A stretch of DNA of 47,076 nt from contig CASDZK010000018.1 of NCBI GenBank assembly GCA_949286165.1, forward strand, positions 1 through 47,076. The letters run 5' to 3'. Below are positions 18,956 to 28,538 of this stretch, piece after piece (the stretch's first letter is position 1; every line of letters begins with the position of its first letter). Source of the DNA: an uncultured Alistipes sp. (GTDB lineage Bacteria > Bacteroidota > Bacteroidia > Bacteroidales > Rikenellaceae). The translations under genes were made by a program, and so were the position numbers. The notes beneath the pieces were generated by a model that did no database searches, was not told the origin of the DNA, and saw only the letters and a program-made list of their open reading frames with translations.

Positions 18956-20290
18956 ATGAACAGAGTACTGATTATAGACGATGAAAGACAGCTTCGGGAG
19001 CTGCTGGCCCGTATTATCGGGTTGGAGGGGTACGAAGTGTTGCAGGCGGAGGATTGTGCCTCAGGGTTGAGAAAGTTGGAGAAATGCACGCCGGAGGTGG
19101 TTTTGTGCGATGTAAAACTGCCGGACGGAAACGGGGTGGATATGGTGCTTCGCATTAAGGAGCAGGCTCCGGAAACGGAGGTTATTTTATTGACGGCTTA
19201 CGGGAATATTCCCGATGGGGTGCAAGCGATTAAGAACGGCGCCTTCGATTACATCACGAAAGGGGACGATAATAATAAGATATTGCCTTTGCTGAGCCGC
19301 GCTATGGAGAAAGCGGAAAGCAGAAAACGGTCGGAGAAGATCGAACGGCAGAATGAAACAGGATTGTCGTTCGATACGATTATCGGTTCTTCCCGTTTGA
19401 TGAAGGAAGCCGTGGAACTGGCCCGGAAAGTGGCGGTAACCGATGCTTCCGTATTGCTGACGGGAGAGACGGGAACGGGCAAGGAGGTGTTCGCGCGCGC
19501 CATTCATTACGGCAGTCTGAGAAGTAAAAAATCGTTCGTGGCGATTAACTGTTCCGCTTTTACCAAAGATTTGCTGGAAAGCGAATTGTTCGGTTATCGG
19601 GCCGGAAGTTTTACCGGAGCGGTAAAGGATAAGAAGGGGTTGTTGGAAGAGGCTGACGGCGGTACGCTGTTTCTGGATGAGATCGGCGAGATGCCGGTGG
19701 ATTTGCAGGCCAAATTGCTGAGGGTGTTGGAAACCGGCGAGTTCATTAAAGTGGGAGAAACCCGCCAGACGAAGGTGGATTTGCGTATCGTCGCGGCGAC
19801 GAACCGGAATCTGGAACAGGAGATCGAAAAAGAAAATTTCCGGGAAGACCTTTATTTCCGTCTTTCCGTTTTTCGTATTTTCCTGCCGTCGTTGAATGAT
19901 CGTCCGGACGATATTCCTGAGTATATCCGCTATTTTGTCGATTTGTTCGCTTCCCGCATGGGAAAACGTATCGATGCGTTCGATCCGGCTTATCTGGCCG
20001 CTATGAAATGCCATCGATGGCATGGCAATGTACGGGAGTTGCGCAATGTCGTCGAACGGAGTTTGATTATGACGGACGGACCCGTACTGGAAGCGTCGGC
20101 TTTGCCTGTCGAATTCAACCGGCAGAAGCCTGCCGGAGAGGCTTCGTTGTCGTTGGAAAGTTTGGAACGGACCCATATCGAAAAGGTGTTGAAACATACC
20201 GGCGGAAATAAAACCGAAGCAGCACGATTGCTGGGCATCGGTATCGCTACGCTTTATCGGAAACTGGATGAGTACGGAATAGGCCGATAG
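18956..20290 (+). CDS. NtrC-type sigma54-dependent response regulator next to kdp
   Basis: A 444-residue three-domain regulator. The receiver domain has Asp8, Asp9 and phosphoacceptor Asp52 (VVLCDVKLPDG). The sigma54 AAA+ domain has Walker A GETGTGKE, the sigma54-contact loop as GSFTGA instead of canonical GAFTGA, and Walker B GGTLFLDEIGEMP. The C-terminus is a Fis-type helix-turn-helix (GGNKTEAARLLGIGIATLYRKL). It probably replaces the OmpR-type KdpE and is partnered by the histidine kinase at 26821-28536; this is inferred from synteny. A terminator separates it from kdpF-A-B-C, so it is transcribed independently. Confidence 0.92.
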   Translation: MNRVLIIDDERQLRELLARIIGLEGYEVLQAEDCASGLRKLEKCTPEVVLCDVKLPDGNGVDMVLRIKEQAPETEVILLTAYGNIPDGVQAIKNGAFDYITKGDDNNKILPLLSRAMEKAESRKRSEKIERQNETGLSFDTIIGSSRLMKEAVELARKVAVTDASVLLTGETGTGKEVFARAIHYGSLRSKKSFVAINCSAFTKDLLESELFGYRAGSFTGAVKDKKGLLEEADGGTLFLDEIGEMPVDLQAKLLRVLETGEFIKVGETRQTKVDLRIVAATNRNLEQEIEKENFREDLYFRLSVFRIFLPSLNDRPDDIPEYIRYFVDLFASRMGKRIDAFDPAYLAAMKCHRWHGNVRELRNVVERSLIMTDGPVLEASALPVEFNRQKPAGEASLSLESLERTHIEKVLKHTGGNKTEAARLLGIGIATLYRKLDEYGIGR

Positions 20291-20314
20291 ACGGCTTTTC
20301 CTTTTCATTTTGGA

Positions 20315-20356
20315 AAGCTGATCCTATCATTTTGATAGGGTCGGCTTTTTCGTTTT
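20315..20356 (+). terminator. Terminator after the response regulator
   Basis: A 14-nt arm (20315-20328) pairs with 20334-20347, with two non-Watson-Crick pairs in the stem. It is followed by TTTTTCGTTTTTT. Confidence 0.8.
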
Positions 20357-20521
20357 TTCTGTATCTGCACTATTAAGGAGTTGATTATTAGTCAGATTGT
20401 ATTTGTGTTCTTATTCCGGCACGTTGTTTATGGAAAAGTTGGCGGCATCGGCATCCGTAAAATTTCCGGAAACGATGGCGGAAATATTATCGAATAAGTT
20501 TAATGAATAAAAAATGAAGAA

Positions 20522-20617
20522 ATGAGTGAGTTTTTATTGTTTGTTGCATTGATAGTCTTGGGCTGCTTATGCTATTGGTTCTTTTTCAAATGTGTGGACT
20601 GGTTCGAACGAATTTAA
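20522..20617 (+). CDS. 31-residue single-span membrane peptide at the head of the kdp operon
   Basis: The ORF encodes MSEFLLFVALIVLGCLCYW then FFFKCVDWFERI. One hydrophobic helix (about residues 4-23) is followed by an amphipathic charged tail ending in DWFERI. It sits 11 nt before kdpF, well placed for cotranslation with the pump genes. Small peptides ending in a DWFE-like motif occur upstream of kdpF in other Bacteroidota as I remember them, suggesting conservation. It could be an extra small Kdp subunit or a regulatory peptide; no function is demonstrated. Confidence 0.65.
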   Translation: MSEFLLFVALIVLGCLCYWFFFKCVDWFERI

Positions 20618-20628
20618 AAGCGAGGCGT

Positions 20629-20709
20629 ATGTTTATCTTATTGTTTGTTTTGAGTGTTCTGGTATTTTGTTACCTGATGTATGTGTTGGTTAAGCCTGAG
20701 AAATTCTAA
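20629..20709 (+). CDS. kdpF: KdpF, small subunit of the Kdp potassium ATPase
   Basis: A 26-residue hydrophobic peptide, MFILLFVLSVLVFCYLMYVL then VKPEKF. The single helix and the C-terminal YVLVKPEKF are characteristic of KdpF, which stabilises the KdpABC complex in the inner membrane. It lies 12 nt upstream of kdpA. Confidence 0.9.
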   Translation: MFILLFVLSVLVFCYLMYVLVKPEKF

Positions 20710-20721
20710 AAACTGAAATAA

Positions 20722-22419
20722 ATGAATACGGAAATTTTGGGCGTCGTTTTGCAATGGGTATGCTTGGTCGTACTGTGCTATCCGTTGGGACGGTATATCG
20801 CGAAAGTCTATAAGGGAGAACGTACGTGGTCCGATTTTATGGCTCCCGCAGAAAGATGGGTTTACAGAATCTGCGGTATCGATCCGAATGTCGATATGAA
20901 CTGGAAACAGTTTCTGAAAGCTTTGTTGGCGGTAAACCTGTTTTGGTTTTTATGGGGCATGATCCTGTTGGTCTGCCAGGGATGGTTACCGCTGAATCCG
21001 GACGGGAATGCCGGTCAAACGGCATCGCAGGCTTTCAATACCTGTATTAGTTTTATGGCCAATTGCAATCTGCAACATTATAGCGGCGAAACTGGGTTGT
21101 CTTATTTTACCCAGTTGTATGTCATCATGCTGTTCCAGTTTATTACGGCAGCTTGCGGTATGGCGGCTATGGCCGGTATTATGAACGCGTTGAAAGGAAA
21201 GACGACGAAAGCGATCGGCAACTTCTGGGTATTCATGACCAAAAGCGTTACGCGGGTTTTGATGCCTTTGGCGTTGTTGGTCGGCATTTTATTGATTATC
21301 AACGGTACGCCGATGTCTTTCGATGGCAAACAGACGCTTCGGACTTTGGAAGGCAATGAACAGGTCATCAGTCAGGGACCGGCTGCGGCGATCATTCCCA
21401 TTAAACAGTTGGGAACGAACGGCGGAGGATATTTCGGGGTAAATTCTTCCCATCCGTTGGAAAATCCGAATGCATTTACCAATATGTTGGAATGCTGGGC
21501 CATTCTGATTATTCCGATGGCTATGGTTTTCGCCTTGGGTTTTTATCTGCGTCGGAAAAAATTGGCATGGTGCATTTTCGGTGTCATGCTGTTCGCTTAT
21601 ACGGCGGGAATCGTTATTTCCGTTTCGCAGGAAATGGGCGGTAGCAGGCAAATCGAGGCGATGGGAATCGCCCAGGATATGGGAAGCATGGAAGGGAAAG
21701 AGGTCCGTATCGGTTCCGCCGCTTCCGCCATGTGGGGCATGACGACGACCGTTACTTCCAACGGTTCGGTAAACAGCATGCACGACAGCCAGACTCCGCT
21801 CAGCGGAATGATGCAAATGTTGAACATGCAGATCAACTGCTGGTTCGGGGGTGTCGGAGTCGGTTGGATGAACTATTTCTCTTTTCTGATTATCGCCGTG
21901 TTCATCAGCGGGTTGATGGTCGGCCGGACGCCGGAGTTCTTGGGTAAAAAAGTGGAAGCCCGGGAAATGAAGATCGCGACATTGGTCGTTTTGCTCCATC
22001 CTTTCGTGATTTTGGTAGGTACGGCGTTGTCTTCTTGGTTGGCGGTATATGATCCCGAATTGGCCTCGGCATGGTTGAACAATCCGTCGTTCCACGGGCT
22101 GAGCGAGATGCTGTACGAATACACTTCTTCGGCTGCCAATAACGGATCCGGTTTCGAGGGTTTGACCGACAATACCGATTTCTGGAATATATCTACCGGT
22201 ATCGTGTTGATATTGAGCCGTTATTTCCCGATCGTGGGTCAGGTGGCCATTGCCGGCCTATTGGCGGAAAAGAAATATATTCCGGAAAGCGCGGGTACTT
22301 TGAAAACCGATACGGGGACTTTTTCGCTGATGACTTTCGTCGTTATTTTCATCGTTGCCGCATTGTCGTTCTTCCCCGCGTTGGCGTTGGGACCCATTGC
22401 GGATTATCTGACCATTTAA
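20722..22419 (+). CDS. kdpA: Potassium-transporting ATPase subunit A
   Basis: KdpA is the potassium-binding, channel-like subunit of the high-affinity Kdp pump in the inner membrane. The 565-residue protein has about ten membrane helices and the recognisable pore-loop motif GTNGGGYFGVNSSHPLENP, plus NGSGFEGL and the C-terminal LSFFPALALGPI. The length and motifs match the family. It is part of a continuous kdpF-A-B-C unit with gaps of 9-15 nt. Confidence 0.98.
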   Translation: MNTEILGVVLQWVCLVVLCYPLGRYIAKVYKGERTWSDFMAPAERWVYRICGIDPNVDMNWKQFLKALLAVNLFWFLWGMILLVCQGWLPLNPDGNAGQTASQAFNTCISFMANCNLQHYSGETGLSYFTQLYVIMLFQFITAACGMAAMAGIMNALKGKTTKAIGNFWVFMTKSVTRVLMPLALLVGILLIINGTPMSFDGKQTLRTLEGNEQVISQGPAAAIIPIKQLGTNGGGYFGVNSSHPLENPNAFTNMLECWAILIIPMAMVFALGFYLRRKKLAWCIFGVMLFAYTAGIVISVSQEMGGSRQIEAMGIAQDMGSMEGKEVRIGSAASAMWGMTTTVTSNGSVNSMHDSQTPLSGMMQMLNMQINCWFGGVGVGWMNYFSFLIIAVFISGLMVGRTPEFLGKKVEAREMKIATLVVLLHPFVILVGTALSSWLAVYDPELASAWLNNPSFHGLSEMLYEYTSSAANNGSGFEGLTDNTDFWNISTGIVLILSRYFPIVGQVAIAGLLAEKKYIPESAGTLKTDTGTFSLMTFVVIFIVAALSFFPALALGPIADYLTI

Positions 22420-22434
22420 TTCCTGTTTGAAAAA

Positions 22435-24477
22435 ATGAAAAAAGATATCAATCATTCACTGTTCAACGCAGGCTTGATAAAAGAAAGCCTGTATGAATCG
22501 TTCCGTAAACTGGATCCGGGGAAAATGATCAAGAATCCCATCATGTTTACGGTGGAAATCGTGACGGCCGTTATGCTGGCGTTACTGGTCTATATCGTCG
22601 TATCGGGAGACGAATCGCAGGGATCGCTGGCGTATAACTTTATTGTGTTCGTCGTTTTGTTCGCTACTTTGTTATTCGCCAATTTTGCGGAAGCCATCGC
22701 GGAAGCTCGAGGCAGGGCTCAGGCGGATTCTTTGCGGAAGACCCGGGAAGAAACTCCGGCCAAACGGATCGACCGCAACGGCCAGGTGCGTGTCGTCAGC
22801 AGCTCCGAATTGTGTCAGGGAGACGTTTTCGAATGCGTGGCGGGCGATACGGTGGCGGCCGACGGAGAAATCATCGAAGGTTTGGCTTCCATCGACGAAA
22901 GCGCCATTACCGGCGAAAGCGCTCCCGTTATCCGGGAAGCGGGCGGAGATAAAAGTTCGGTAACCGGCGGAACGAAAGTGTTGTCGGACCGTATTCTGGT
23001 AAAGGTAACGGCTCGTCCCGGCGAAAGTTTCCTTGATAAGATGATTGCTATGGTGGAAGGGGCTTCCCGTCAGAAAACGCCGAATGAAATCGCATTGACG
23101 ATTTTACTTTCCGGATTTACCCTTGTTTTCGTTATCGTGTGCGTTACGTTGAAACCTTTTGCCGATTATGTAGGTGCCAATATTACCATTGCGGCTTTTA
23201 TTTCGCTTTTCGTTTGTCTGATACCGACGACGATCGGCGGGTTGCTTTCGGCCATAGGTATTGCTGGTATGGACCGGGCGTTGCGGGCCAACGTGATTAC
23301 CAAGTCGGGGAAGGCGGTCGAAACCGCGGGCGATATCGACACGTTGCTGCTCGATAAAACGGGAACCATTACGATCGGAAACCGAAAAGCGACGAAATTC
23401 TGGGCGTTGAACGGCTGCGAAGTACAGAAATTCGTCCGCTTGTGCGTTCTTTCGTCCATTGCCGATGAAACGCCGGAAGGGAAATCTATCGTGGAATTGG
23501 GCCGGGAAAAGAACGTATTGATCGGTTCTGCGGATAAGGACGGAGCCAAAATGATTCGTTTTACGGCGGAAACCAAATGCTCGGGCGTGGATATGCCCGA
23601 CGGTCGTCGCATCCGCAAAGGAGCGTTCGAAGCGATTCGTAAATTGGTGGAAACGGCAGGAAACGTTTTCTCGCCCGAAGTGGAAAAAATCGTCCGCAAA
23701 ATTTCGCAAAACGGGGGAACTCCGTTGGTCGTGTGCGAAAACGAACGGGTGGTCGGCGTGATCGAATTGCAGGACATTATCAAAACCGGTATCCGCGAAC
23801 GTTTCGAACGGTTGCGCAAGATGGGGGTAAAGACGGTCATGGTAACCGGAGATAATCCGCTTACGGCCAAATATATTGCCGAAAAGGCGGGGGTCGATGA
23901 TTTTATCGCTGAAGCCAAACCCGAAGACAAGATGGAATACATCCGTCGGGAACAACAGGCGGGAAAACTGGTCGCCATGATGGGAGACGGTACGAACGAT
24001 GCGCCCGCTTTGGCGCAGGCCGATGTCGGTGTTGCGATGAACAGCGGGACGCAGGCGGCGAAAGAAGCGGGCAATATGGTGGATTTGGACAACGATCCGA
24101 CCAAACTGATAGAAATCGTCGAAATCGGCAAGCAGTTGTTGATGACCCGGGGAACTTTGACGACTTTTTCCATCGCGAACGACGTCGCGAAATATTTTGC
24201 GATCGTTCCTGCCTTGTTCATCGCCTCCATTCCTTCTTTGCAGGTTTTGAATATCATGCATCTGCATTCGCCCGAAAGCGCCATTCTGTCGACCGTCATA
24301 TTCAATGCCGTCATCATCCCGTTGCTGATCCCGTTGGCTTTGCGGGGCGTGACCTATAAACCGATAGGCGCTTCCGCCCTGTTGCGCCGGAACCTGTTTA
24401 TCTACGGTTTGGGCGGGATTGTCGCTCCGTTCGTGGGAATCAAATTGATAGATATGATCATTAGCGTATTTTTTTAG
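22435..24477 (+). CDS. kdpB: Potassium-transporting ATPase ATP-binding subunit B
   Basis: KdpB is the P-type ATPase subunit that drives potassium import through KdpA. The 680-residue protein has the actuator TGES motif ([11 protein letters not shown]), phosphorylated Asp307 in LLLDKTGT (the same number as in E. coli), the nucleotide-binding region with [10 protein letters not shown], and the hinge [16 protein letters not shown]. Membrane helices are near residues 35-85, 215-270 and 580-675. All catalytic residues are present. Confidence 0.98.
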   Translation: MKKDINHSLFNAGLIKESLYESFRKLDPGKMIKNPIMFTVEIVTAVMLALLVYIVVSGDESQGSLAYNFIVFVVLFATLLFANFAEAIAEARGRAQADSLRKTREETPAKRIDRNGQVRVVSSSELCQGDVFECVAGDTVAADGEIIEGLASIDESAITGESAPVIREAGGDKSSVTGGTKVLSDRILVKVTARPGESFLDKMIAMVEGASRQKTPNEIALTILLSGFTLVFVIVCVTLKPFADYVGANITIAAFISLFVCLIPTTIGGLLSAIGIAGMDRALRANVITKSGKAVETAGDIDTLLLDKTGTITIGNRKATKFWALNGCEVQKFVRLCVLSSIADETPEGKSIVELGREKNVLIGSADKDGAKMIRFTAETKCSGVDMPDGRRIRKGAFEAIRKLVETAGNVFSPEVEKIVRKISQNGGTPLVVCENERVVGVIELQDIIKTGIRERFERLRKMGVKTVMVTGDNPLTAKYIAEKAGVDDFIAEAKPEDKMEYIRREQQAGKLVAMMGDGTNDAPALAQADVGVAMNSGTQAAKEAGNMVDLDNDPTKLIEIVEIGKQLLMTRGTLTTFSIANDVAKYFAIVPALFIASIPSLQVLNIMHLHSPESAILSTVIFNAVIIPLLIPLALRGVTYKPIGASALLRRNLFIYGLGGIVAPFVGIKLIDMIISVFF

Positions 24478-24486
24478 AAAACAGTC

Positions 24487-25053
24487 ATGAAAAGTTTTTG
24501 GATTTCAATCAAATATACCGTAGCAATGTGCGTATTGCTGAGCATAGGTTATGTCGTTGTTTTACGTTTGACGGCGAAAGTCGTTTCTCCGAACGACGGG
24601 GAAGCGGAAGTCGTGACCCTGGACGGCCGGATAGTGGGAGCCGCCAATGTCGGGCAGACATTTACCGATACCTGTTATTTCTGGGGACGTCCCTCCGCCG
24701 TCGGTTACGACGGCGGAGCTTCCGGAGGGAGCAATAAGGCGACGACCAATCCGGAGTATCTGGAAGAGGTGGAAGGCCGCATCGAAGCTTTTCTGACGGC
24801 GCATCCCTATCTGTCGCGGGAAGAAGTGCCTTCGGAAATCGTAACGGCCAGCGGTAGCGGGTTGGACCCGGATATTTCGCCCCGGGCGGCGGCCGTTCAG
24901 GTAAAACGAGTGGCTGAAAATCGCGGATTGTCCGAGACGACGGTTAAAAATTTGGTGGATTCTTTGACCCGACAACCGTGGTTGGGATTGTTCGGTACGC
25001 CGAAAGTGAATGTCCTTTCCCTGAATGTGGCTTTGGATAAGATGTCGAAATAA
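24487..25053 (+). CDS. kdpC: Potassium-transporting ATPase subunit C
   Basis: KdpC is the accessory subunit anchored by one N-terminal helix (about residues 8-28) with an external domain. The motifs CYFWGRPSAVGYDGGASGGSN, EIVTASGSGLDPDISP and AAAVQVKRVA are standard KdpC blocks. The 188-residue length is normal. It completes the pump; a broken porin gene begins 4 nt after its stop. Confidence 0.97.
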   Translation: MKSFWISIKYTVAMCVLLSIGYVVVLRLTAKVVSPNDGEAEVVTLDGRIVGAANVGQTFTDTCYFWGRPSAVGYDGGASGGSNKATTNPEYLEEVEGRIEAFLTAHPYLSREEVPSEIVTASGSGLDPDISPRAAAVQVKRVAENRGLSETTVKNLVDSLTRQPWLGLFGTPKVNVLSLNVALDKMSK

Positions 25054-25057
25054 GAGA

Positions 25058-25693
25058 ATGAAAGATAAGTTGAATAGAATGAAGAAATTTATTTGTGTAT
25101 GGGCTGCCGTTGCAATCGTTGGGGCGGGAACGGCAAAATCCGTTTCGGCTCAGGACCGTGAAAGTAAAGTAGTTATAAGCGGATTATAAGAAAATGGATC
25201 TGACGATGACGTATGCCGTGGGACCCGTTACGTTTTCTTTGGCTGATTATTATTGGACGGGCGCGTCGAACGAGCATACCCGCCCCAATCGGAATTATTT
25301 TCATTTCGGTTACATTCCCCTCATAAGGTGGAACTGGGCGTAGCGTGGCGCGTCACTGAAAAAGTGCCTGTTACGCTCTCTTGGAATACGATGCTTTTCG
25401 GCGGCGACAGGAAGAACGATGGCAGCCGGAATTATTCTACCTATGCGGAAATCGTTTATCCGTTCCGCGCAAGTTCCGTAGATATGAATGCCGGAGTGGG
25501 GATGACGCTCCGGGCTACGGAAAACATGTACGGAACGACCGGTTTCGCGGTAACGAACGTGTTCGTGGGCGCTCGTAAGATGTGGCCCGTTCAGAAACAA
25601 GGGTCGGTACAGATTGGTATTTTTACCAATTTGATTTGGAATCCCGGGCAGGAGAAGGTTAATTTTTTAGGCGATTTGTCTTTTATGTTTTAA
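25058..25693 (+). pseudogene. Degraded outer-membrane porin-like gene in the kdp operon (internal deletion and frameshift)
   Basis: The frame opens with MKDKLNRMKKF and a signal peptide ending ...VSAQ, then stops at 25187-25189. A second frame (+1) carries DYKKMDLTMTYAVGPVTF and continues to ADYYWTGASNEHTRPNRNYF before it stops near 25341. The original frame resumes with HKVELGVAWRVTEKVPVTLSWNTM and runs to the terminal LSFMF. Intact relatives, as I recall them, have about 70 more residues between the signal peptide and the DYK-F block, so there is both a deletion near 25175-25185 and a frameshift near 25300-25320. It is very probably a dead potassium-island porin. Confidence 0.75.
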
Positions 25694-25695
25694 CG

Positions 25696-26817
25696 ATGGA
25701 TACGAAACAGAGCGCGCAGCATTTTCTTGATCTGATCAAGAAATCCCACCGCGGAAAGTTTAAAGTTTATATAGGCATGAGCGCCGGAGTAGGCAAAACT
25801 TACCGGATGCTTCAGGATACCCGCCAATTGCTTGATGTGGGAGTGGACGTGCGGATCGGTTATGTCGAAACTCATGGTCGTACGGAAACGGAAGTTCTGT
25901 TGGAAGGGCTTCCGTTTATTCCTCGCCGTCGTCTCTTTTATAAAGGAAAGGAGTTGGAAGAGATGGATATGCAGGCCATTCTCAATATCCATCCGGAGAT
26001 CGTGATTGTTGACGAGCTGGCTCATACGAACATAGAAGGCAGCGAGAACGCGAAGCGATGGCAGGATGTTATGCGTATATTGGAGTCCGGGATCAGCGTG
26101 ATTTCGGCAGTGAATATCCAACATCTCGAGAGCGTTAATGAAGCGGTGCAGGAAATTACCGGTCAGGAAATCAAAGAGCGTATTCCGGACAGTGTGTTGG
26201 CTGAGGCCGATGAGGTTGTGAACATCGATTTAACGGCGGAGGAGTTGATTGCCCGGTTGAAGGCCGGGAAGATATATAGGCAGGACAAGATACAGACGGC
26301 TCTGCAAAATTTTTTCAAGGAAGAAAATATTCTGCAATTGCGGGAACTGGCATTGAAGGAAGTGGCGTTGCGGGTGGAAAAAAAGGTCGAGAACGAGGTG
26401 GTGGAGAATATTCCTTTTCGGCACGACAAATTGCTGGCGGTTATCGACAGCAGCGAGAAACAGGCCCGTCGCGTCATTCGCAAAACAGCTCGCATGGCCA
26501 CGTACCTGAACGCTCGTTTCGTCGTGCTTTATGTGCAAACGAACCGGGAGGGTGCGGACCGCATTCCGTTGGCTCGTCAGCGTTATCTGATTAATAATTT
26601 GAATCTGGCGATGGAATTGGGCGGAGAGGTTTTACAGGAACATTCCAACCGGGTGGCGGAAACGATAGTGAAGGTATGCATCGAACGAAAAATCAGTAAA
26701 GTGTGTATCAGCCGACCGGTTTTTACGTTATATTCGTTGTTCGTAACGGCTGTTCGGTTGCGGAGGTTGTTGAACAAGCTCGGAAATAAAAATATCGATC
26801 TGATCATAATGTCGTAG
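25696..26817 (+). CDS. Stand-alone KdpD sensor protein (KdpD domain plus USP domain, no kinase)
   Basis: A 373-residue soluble protein corresponding only to the N-terminal part of classical KdpD. The KdpD domain (residues 20-230) has Walker A GMSAGVGKT (27-35) and the Walker-B-like IVIVDELAHTN. A universal-stress-protein domain follows (about 245-373). There are no transmembrane helices, HisKA or HATPase domains; those functions appear to be supplied by the next gene, 3 nt downstream. In some bacteria the KdpD USP domain binds c-di-AMP; whether this one does is unknown. Expected role: potassium/turgor sensing for kdp expression. Confidence 0.93.
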   Translation: MDTKQSAQHFLDLIKKSHRGKFKVYIGMSAGVGKTYRMLQDTRQLLDVGVDVRIGYVETHGRTETEVLLEGLPFIPRRRLFYKGKELEEMDMQAILNIHPEIVIVDELAHTNIEGSENAKRWQDVMRILESGISVISAVNIQHLESVNEAVQEITGQEIKERIPDSVLAEADEVVNIDLTAEELIARLKAGKIYRQDKIQTALQNFFKEENILQLRELALKEVALRVEKKVENEVVENIPFRHDKLLAVIDSSEKQARRVIRKTARMATYLNARFVVLYVQTNREGADRIPLARQRYLINNLNLAMELGGEVLQEHSNRVAETIVKVCIERKISKVCISRPVFTLYSLFVTAVRLRRLLNKLGNKNIDLIIMS

Positions 26818-26820
26818 ATT

Positions 26821-28536
26821 ATGAAGATACATAGACAATTGACTTTGGGAATTGGAATATTGTTCGCCATGATTCTGCTGTTGGGCGGACAATCGGTCGG
26901 CTACGTGTATCGCTTGTCCAAAGCGTCTGAGAATATGTTGGCGGACAATTACAATTCATTGCATTATGCGGAAGAGATGCTCCGGTCTTTAGACCGTTTG
27001 ACCCGGGATTCCTTGTCCCGCCTTTCTCTGATCGAGGAATTGATTAAACAGCAACAGAATATTACGGAGATTGACGAAAGCGAGGTTACGGCGGCTTTGA
27101 CTTCGAAAGTGACCGGACTTTCCGATTCCGTATCACAGGCTGAAATTCAATCTGTTCGGGAAGACTTGTACCGATTGATGGAATTGAACATGGCTTCGAT
27201 ACGGGTAAAGAGCGATGTATTGGAACATAGTGCGGAAGAATTCATGTTGTGGTTGATCGTAGTCGGTATTTTGTGCGCATCGTCGGCGGCGGTCATCTTG
27301 TGGCGTTTCCCGAAACTGATTTTGAAACCGATCGATAAACTCAAGGCCGGCATTACGGAAATAGCGAACCATAATTATGACGAACGGTTGGATTTGGGCA
27401 GTAATCGGGAATTTCAAAAAGTCGCCGATTCTTTTAACGATATGGCCCGCAGGTTGTCGGAATATTCCCGGAGTTCCGTGGTCCGGTTGATTCGGGAGAA
27501 GAAACGGATAGAGGCGGTTATCAACAGTTTGCATGAACCGGTAATCGGCCTGGACTCGAATAAGAATATTCTGTTTATCAACGAAGAGGCTTTTTCGATA
27601 TTGAATTTGCCTCGAAAAAATGTGGTTGGCAGCAATGCCGCGGAACTGTCTTTGCGGAACGATCTGTTGCGCCGCCTGATCCGGGAGCTTTATACGGAAA
27701 AATCCGAGAACAAGGACCCGCTGAAAATCTATGCGGATAATAAGGAAAGTTATTTTCAGATGGACAATATCCCTTTGCATATCGATTCGGAAGACGGAAA
27801 CGGCCGGGAGTTCATCGGAAATGTGATTATTTTGCACAATATCACGAAATATAAGGAGCTGGATTCGGCGAAGACCAATTTCATATCGACCGTATCCCAC
27901 GAGATGAAGACTCCCATCTCTTCCATATTGATGAGTCTGCAATTATTGTCCGATGACCGTTTGGGAAAACTGAACGAAGAACAGTTGTCGTTTATCCGGA
28001 ATATCAAGGACAGTAGCAATCGCTTGTTGGAAATAACGGGCGAATTGCTGAATATGGCTCAGATAGAAACCGGTAATCTGAAACTGATGCCCAAGATTAC
28101 GAAACCGATCGAGCTGATCGATTACGCTATCAAGGCTACTCAAGTGCTGGCGGAACGTTTTTGTTGTTTCGTGGAAGTTGAATATCCGGAAAAAATATCC
28201 AAAATTTTCGTGGATAGCGAGAAAATCGCTTGGGTCATTACGAACCTGCTGTCCAATGCCATCCATCATTCTCCGGAAAAGTCCCGTATTATCATCGGAG
28301 CACGGGAAAAGGAAAAAACGGTGGAAATATTCGTACGGGATTTCGGAAGAGGCATCGATCCCCGTTACCATAAAAATATTTTCGAACGGTATTTCCGCGT
28401 GCCGGGGACAAAAGTGCAGGGAAGCGGTTTGGGACTGGCTATTTCCCGCGAGTTCGTGGAAGCTCACGGAGGTGCTATTTCCGTAGAGTCGGAGATCGGG
28501 CGGGGAAGTTGCTTTACGGTTTCTTTGCCCAAATAA
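26821..28536 (+). CDS. Membrane histidine kinase (HAMP-PAS-HisKA-HATPase) linked to kdp
   Basis: A 571-residue sensor kinase with TM helices at about residues 7-28 and 142-162, a periplasmic helical sensor between them, HAMP (about 163-215), PAS (about 228-345), HisKA with phosphoacceptor His360 in STVSHEMKTP, and HATPase_c with N box NLLSNAIHHS, DFGRGI and GSGLGLAI. It follows the KdpD-domain gene by 3 nt. It probably phosphorylates the sigma54 response regulator at 18956-20290, with the KdpD/USP protein acting in trans as an input. The pairing is inferred from location. Confidence 0.92.
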   Translation: MKIHRQLTLGIGILFAMILLLGGQSVGYVYRLSKASENMLADNYNSLHYAEEMLRSLDRLTRDSLSRLSLIEELIKQQQNITEIDESEVTAALTSKVTGLSDSVSQAEIQSVREDLYRLMELNMASIRVKSDVLEHSAEEFMLWLIVVGILCASSAAVILWRFPKLILKPIDKLKAGITEIANHNYDERLDLGSNREFQKVADSFNDMARRLSEYSRSSVVRLIREKKRIEAVINSLHEPVIGLDSNKNILFINEEAFSILNLPRKNVVGSNAAELSLRNDLLRRLIRELYTEKSENKDPLKIYADNKESYFQMDNIPLHIDSEDGNGREFIGNVIILHNITKYKELDSAKTNFISTVSHEMKTPISSILMSLQLLSDDRLGKLNEEQLSFIRNIKDSSNRLLEITGELLNMAQIETGNLKLMPKITKPIELIDYAIKATQVLAERFCCFVEVEYPEKISKIFVDSEKIAWVITNLLSNAIHHSPEKSRIIIGAREKEKTVEIFVRDFGRGIDPRYHKNIFERYFRVPGTKVQGSGLGLAISREFVEAHGGAISVESEIGRGSCFTVSLPK

Positions 28537-28538
28537 AG

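Noticed and set aside
20411..20470. Possible sigma54 -24/-12 promoter upstream of kdpF (GGCACG; TGGCGGCATCGGC)
   Set aside because: In each case the GG-to-GC spacing or the GC dinucleotide is wrong, so I could not support a promoter call.
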